6,023 nucleotides of DNA from NCBI GenBank assembly GCA_946480125.1, contig CAMLIY010000189.1:1-6023 (forward strand), read 5' to 3'. The position numbers were made by a program, and so were the translations under genes. Positions 3,644 to 6,023 of this stretch are shown here, piece by piece (position 1 is the stretch's first letter; each line of letters begins with the position of its first letter). This DNA comes from an uncultured Asticcacaulis sp. (GTDB lineage Bacteria > Pseudomonadota > Alphaproteobacteria > Caulobacterales > Caulobacteraceae). Below the pieces are notes generated by a model, which did no database searches, was not told the DNA's origin, and was given only the letters and a program-made list of their open reading frames with translations.

Positions 3644-5359
3644 CTAATAAGTGGCAACCTCGGCTGCGCAAGTCTTGAGTGCATCGGCATTCAAGACTTG
3701 CGGCATGACCACGCGCTGGCGCGGATGATGCGTTCTGCCGGCTGGCAAATAGGAAATGATGTGTTCCACGCCGCCGGAATCGCTGACGCGATAACTAATC
3801 GGCACCGTCACATCATTCGGTTCGCCACTCAGACGGGCCAGCCGTTTCATTCCGTCGCGCAGGCCGGCCTTATAGGCATTGCTTTCGGGGTCGACGCCGC
3901 TGAAAATGCCCTTCACCGATGTCGCATCCGTATCATAGCCAGGATCGAAATCGGCAGCCTCTTCATTAATAACCGTCAGGCAACCACCGAAGGTATCGGG
4001 TGACAGGCTGATCGTTTCTCCCTGCGCGATAAACCTAGCGAGTTCGGGTTCGATGGAGACGCCAAGCTTTGCTGCCACCGTCTTCAGGCGTTCAGGGAGT
4101 GGCAGGGCGGCGAAAGCGGGGTCGGCGGCGACCCGATCACGCAAGGCGAGCATGAAACGGTCAAGCGTGACGCCCTGGCCGCGCCAGCGGCGATTCAACA
4201 GGGCGGCCACCTGCGATCCGCGGTCGTAGGGCATCTGACCCCAGTCATTATCTTTCCAGAAATTATCGCGAATTTCGGCGTAGGGCGTATTCCGATGGGG
4301 TGAGGCAGCGTACTCGCCCAGTGCCTCGTTCCAGCGCTTCACGAATTCGTTCAGGTCGATCACACCGGCGCGCAAGGCCATTTTTCGCCCGTAATAGTCG
4401 GTGAAACCTTCCGAAAACCAGTAACCGAGCGCTTCGTCGCCTTCACCGTACCAACTTCCCAGCTTGCGATAATTCCAGCTGTGGAAATATTCGTGAGCCA
4501 GAGTGACGCTGAGCATGTCCACGGGTATGTCTGGTGTGGTAATCATAGCGAAGGCGTCGTCCAGCCCTGTGCCCCGCATGGATGTAGTGCCGCTGGCAGA
4601 ACTGAGCGGCGCGAGCGTGACCAGAAAGGCCGGCTGACCCTCATTCCAGAATGCCTGCTCGGTTTCGATCACCCTGGTGACGCGATCGTTGAAATCAGGA
4701 ACGGAGAAGCCGAACTGACCGGCAGAGGCTATGCGCAGCCGTGTATGGGGCGTTTGTATCGTATCGATATGCACATCTTTCCCGGCCAGCATGACGCTGG
4801 GCAAGACCTGATTGGGCGTGCCGCCTAATTGCAGGTCTTCAAGATCGGAGGCAAACATCCAGCCTTTCGGCATATGGGCGAAGAAGGTTGCCTTTGCATC
4901 ATCGCGGCCATCTACCCAAAGCATGACCTGCTGACCCGTCAGGTAAAAACGGTCCGGCCCCACAATGGGATAGCGCATGTCCGTATCCACCGGACCTTCA
5001 AGACCTTTGGCGAGGTTGGTATAGAGTCGGTATTTGACGGTTATAGGCGCGCCGGGATTTGATGTCAGGATGCGGGCTTGCGGATGGTCAGCCGGCGTTT
5101 CCACCTGCGATGCCCCCTCAATTCTGATGTCCTTTAGAGCCTTGTAGAAATCTTTCCCGCCACCCCAGCGATCGGGAAAATAGATTTCAGTCTGTCCATC
5201 CTCATCGGCATTGAAGCGGACTTCAAAGATAATGGCTTTTAGGTCATCACCATTTAAATCGGTTGAAACGCTGTAATGAACCGTAGGGTCTGTCGACGCC
5301 TTGGCGCTATGTGTGACCCCTAAAGCCAAAACCGCAACTATGCCTAACAGACTGCGCAT
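3644..5359 (-). CDS. Exported M61-family zinc metallopeptidase (glycyl aminopeptidase-like) with PDZ-like C-terminus
   Basis: A 571-residue protein from the ATG at 5357-5359, with GGAAAGAAGGG just upstream. Residues 1-21 (MRSLLGIVAVLALGVTHSAKA) are a clear Sec signal peptide with an AKA|S cleavage site, so it acts in the periplasm or outside; there is no lipobox cysteine. A beta-rich M61 N-domain follows (about 25-190). The catalytic domain has HEYFHSWN (H289, E290, H293) as the HExxH zinc site, and WFSEGFTDYYG supplies the third ligand E317. MPYDRGSQ (about 376-383) corresponds to the conserved tyrosine-glycine motif of the family. A degenerate PDZ-like region lies at about 455-545. Family role: metal-dependent aminopeptidase preferring N-terminal Gly or Ala. 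The frame stays open to 5509, but those 50 extra residues lie antisense-free over the rimO 3' end in another frame and precede the signal peptide. It lies 59 nt downstream of rimO on the same strand. Confidence 0.92.
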   Translation of the reverse strand: MRSLLGIVAVLALGVTHSAKASTDPTVHYSVSTDLNGDDLKAIIFEVRFNADEDGQTEIYFPDRWGGGKDFYKALKDIRIEGASQVETPADHPQARILTSNPGAPITVKYRLYTNLAKGLEGPVDTDMRYPIVGPDRFYLTGQQVMLWVDGRDDAKATFFAHMPKGWMFASDLEDLQLGGTPNQVLPSVMLAGKDVHIDTIQTPHTRLRIASAGQFGFSVPDFNDRVTRVIETEQAFWNEGQPAFLVTLAPLSSASGTTSMRGTGLDDAFAMITTPDIPVDMLSVTLAHEYFHSWNYRKLGSWYGEGDEALGYWFSEGFTDYYGRKMALRAGVIDLNEFVKRWNEALGEYAASPHRNTPYAEIRDNFWKDNDWGQMPYDRGSQVAALLNRRWRGQGVTLDRFMLALRDRVAADPAFAALPLPERLKTVAAKLGVSIEPELARFIAQGETISLSPDTFGGCLTVINEEAADFDPGYDTDATSVKGIFSGVDPESNAYKAGLRDGMKRLARLSGEPNDVTVPISYRVSDSGGVEHIISYLPAGRTHHPRQRVVMPQVLNADALKTCAAEVATY

Positions 5360-5406
5360 GCCCTTCTTTCCACGGTTGTTGCGGTCAAGGCATACAGGCA
5401 AACCGG

Positions 5407-5428
5407 GCGGATTTGTGACTAAATCCGC
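5407..5428 (-). terminator. Perfect hairpin overlapping the rimO stop codon
   Basis: On the minus strand GCGGATTT (5428-5421) pairs perfectly with AAATCCGC (5414-5407) around AGTCAC, and the rimO TAG stop overlaps the stem and loop. The sequence after it (CCGGTTTGCC) has only three T's. It could attenuate read-through from rimO into the M61 gene, or mark the mRNA end; it is not a strong intrinsic terminator. Confidence 0.4.
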
Positions 5429-6023
5429 GAAATCAGCGTATGGCGGCGAACGGCTGGACGCGCGCCGGGAACGCGGTTCAGCTTGATCAGACCTTCGGGT
5501 TCGCCCCACAGGTCATAGGCGTCGGCCTTCGTCACCTTCGCCTTGACCAGATCGCCGGCCTTAAGGCCATTGAAGCCCTTGAGGAAGATATGCCCATCTA
5601 TTTCGGGTGCGTCGCCACGGGTGCGCGCGATGGCGGTGCCGTCATTCCTGATGTCGTCGACCAGGCAGTCTTCGATACGGCCCACCTTGGCTTGCAGCTT
5701 CTGCGCTGAAATGCGCGAGGCCACGGCCATGAAGCGCGCCAGGCGGTCCTGCTTGACCTCTTCGGGCACATGGTCGGGCAGCAGCTTGGCGGCGGCCCCT
5801 TCGACGTTTTCATAGGCAAAGGCGCCGACGCGATCGATCTGGGCCGCTTCCAGCCAGTCGAGCAGGAAATTGAAATCGGCCTCGGTCTCGCCGGGGAAGC
5901 CGACGACGAAGGTCGAGCGCAGGGTCAGGTCGGGGCAGATTTCGCGCCATGACAGGATGCGGTCGAGCGTCTTTTCCTGATTGCCGGGGCGCTTCATCGC
6001 CTTGAGGATCTTGGGCGAGGCGT
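5419..6023 (-). CDS. rimO: Ribosomal protein S12 methylthiotransferase RimO (3' part; 5' end outside window)
   Basis: About 200 C-terminal residues of a family that is usually near 440-450 long; the frame is open to the right edge and reads [14 protein letters not shown] there, the usual RimO sequence, so the first methionine inside the window is internal. Visible parts: the end of the radical-SAM domain ([22 protein letters not shown], quoted in part as [15 protein letters not shown]; then [20 protein letters not shown] and [10 protein letters not shown]), and the TRAM RNA-binding domain (from about [12 protein letters not shown] through [11 protein letters not shown] to [10 protein letters not shown]). 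The [4Fe-4S] cysteines lie outside the window. Family role: cytoplasmic radical-SAM enzyme that methylthiolates the conserved aspartate of ribosomal protein S12. VEGA and DAPEIDG favour RimO over MiaB. A 20-odd residue basic tail ([20 protein letters not shown]) follows the usual YDLWGE end. The M61 gene follows 59 nt downstream. Confidence 0.93.
   Translation of the reverse strand, partial: ASPKILKAMKRPGNQEKTLDRILSWREICPDLTLRSTFVVGFPGETEADFNFLLDWLEAAQIDRVGAFAYENVEGAAAKLLPDHVPEEVKQDRLARFMAVASRISAQKLQAKVGRIEDCLVDDIRNDGTAIARTRGDAPEIDGHIFLKGFNGLKAGDLVKAKVTKADAYDLWGEPEGLIKLNRVPGARPAVRRHTLISRI

Noticed and set aside
5360..5509. 50-residue extension of the M61 peptidase
   Set aside because: It would place arginine-rich sequence before a well-formed signal peptide and run through the rimO 3' end in another frame; the ATG at 5359 has a good ribosome binding site.
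1..6023. CRISPR arrays, insertion sequences, attachment sites or horizontally acquired segments
   Set aside because: No regularly spaced repeats, transposase, integrase or terminal inverted repeats were seen, and base composition is even across the genes.

Overview
The window looks like a chromosomal housekeeping stretch from an alphaproteobacterium, most likely in or near the Caulobacteraceae (for example Asticcacaulis or Caulobacter). Three things support this: long-form hpf followed by ptsN, an order usually found downstream of rpoN in this class; moderately high GC with GTG and probable TTG/GTG starts; and the character of the proteins. The taxon is inferred, not demonstrated. I see no mobile elements, CRISPR arrays, rRNA or tRNA.

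Layout. Positions 21-1273 (+) hold hpf (ribosome hibernation) and ptsN (EIIA-Ntr-like phosphotransferase), ending in a strong intrinsic terminator that overlaps the ptsN stop codon. Positions 1388-2860 (-) hold a probable two-gene operon, an alpha/beta hydrolase followed 36 nt later by a small heat-shock protein (Hsp20/IbpA type). Positions 2861-3083 are a divergent, unusually structured intergenic region. Positions 3084-3587 (+) hold a small protein of unknown function. Positions 3644-5359 (-) encode an exported M61-family zinc aminopeptidase, and 5419 to the right edge (-) is the 3' part of rimO, which methylthiolates ribosomal protein S12.

Common themes. hpf and rimO both act on the ribosome, and hpf with ptsN and hsp20 fits stress and nutrient physiology. 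The genes are otherwise ordinary. The least explained sequence is the 2861-3083 intergenic region. It holds a long-range 10-bp inverted repeat followed, on the minus strand, by seven T's, with nested and mutually exclusive pairings inside. It also holds a 17+14-nt tandem direct repeat, an anti-Shine-Dalgarno CCTCCT on the plus strand, and a perfect 14-bp palindrome covering the ribosome binding site of the small unknown gene. This could be one or two regulatory RNA leaders (attenuator or structured RNA on the minus strand, SD-masking switch or thermometer on the plus strand). No known RNA family was recognised, so this is a candidate only. A second curiosity is the ptsN start, where the best ribosome binding site serves a 9-codon ORF overlapping the true start out of frame.
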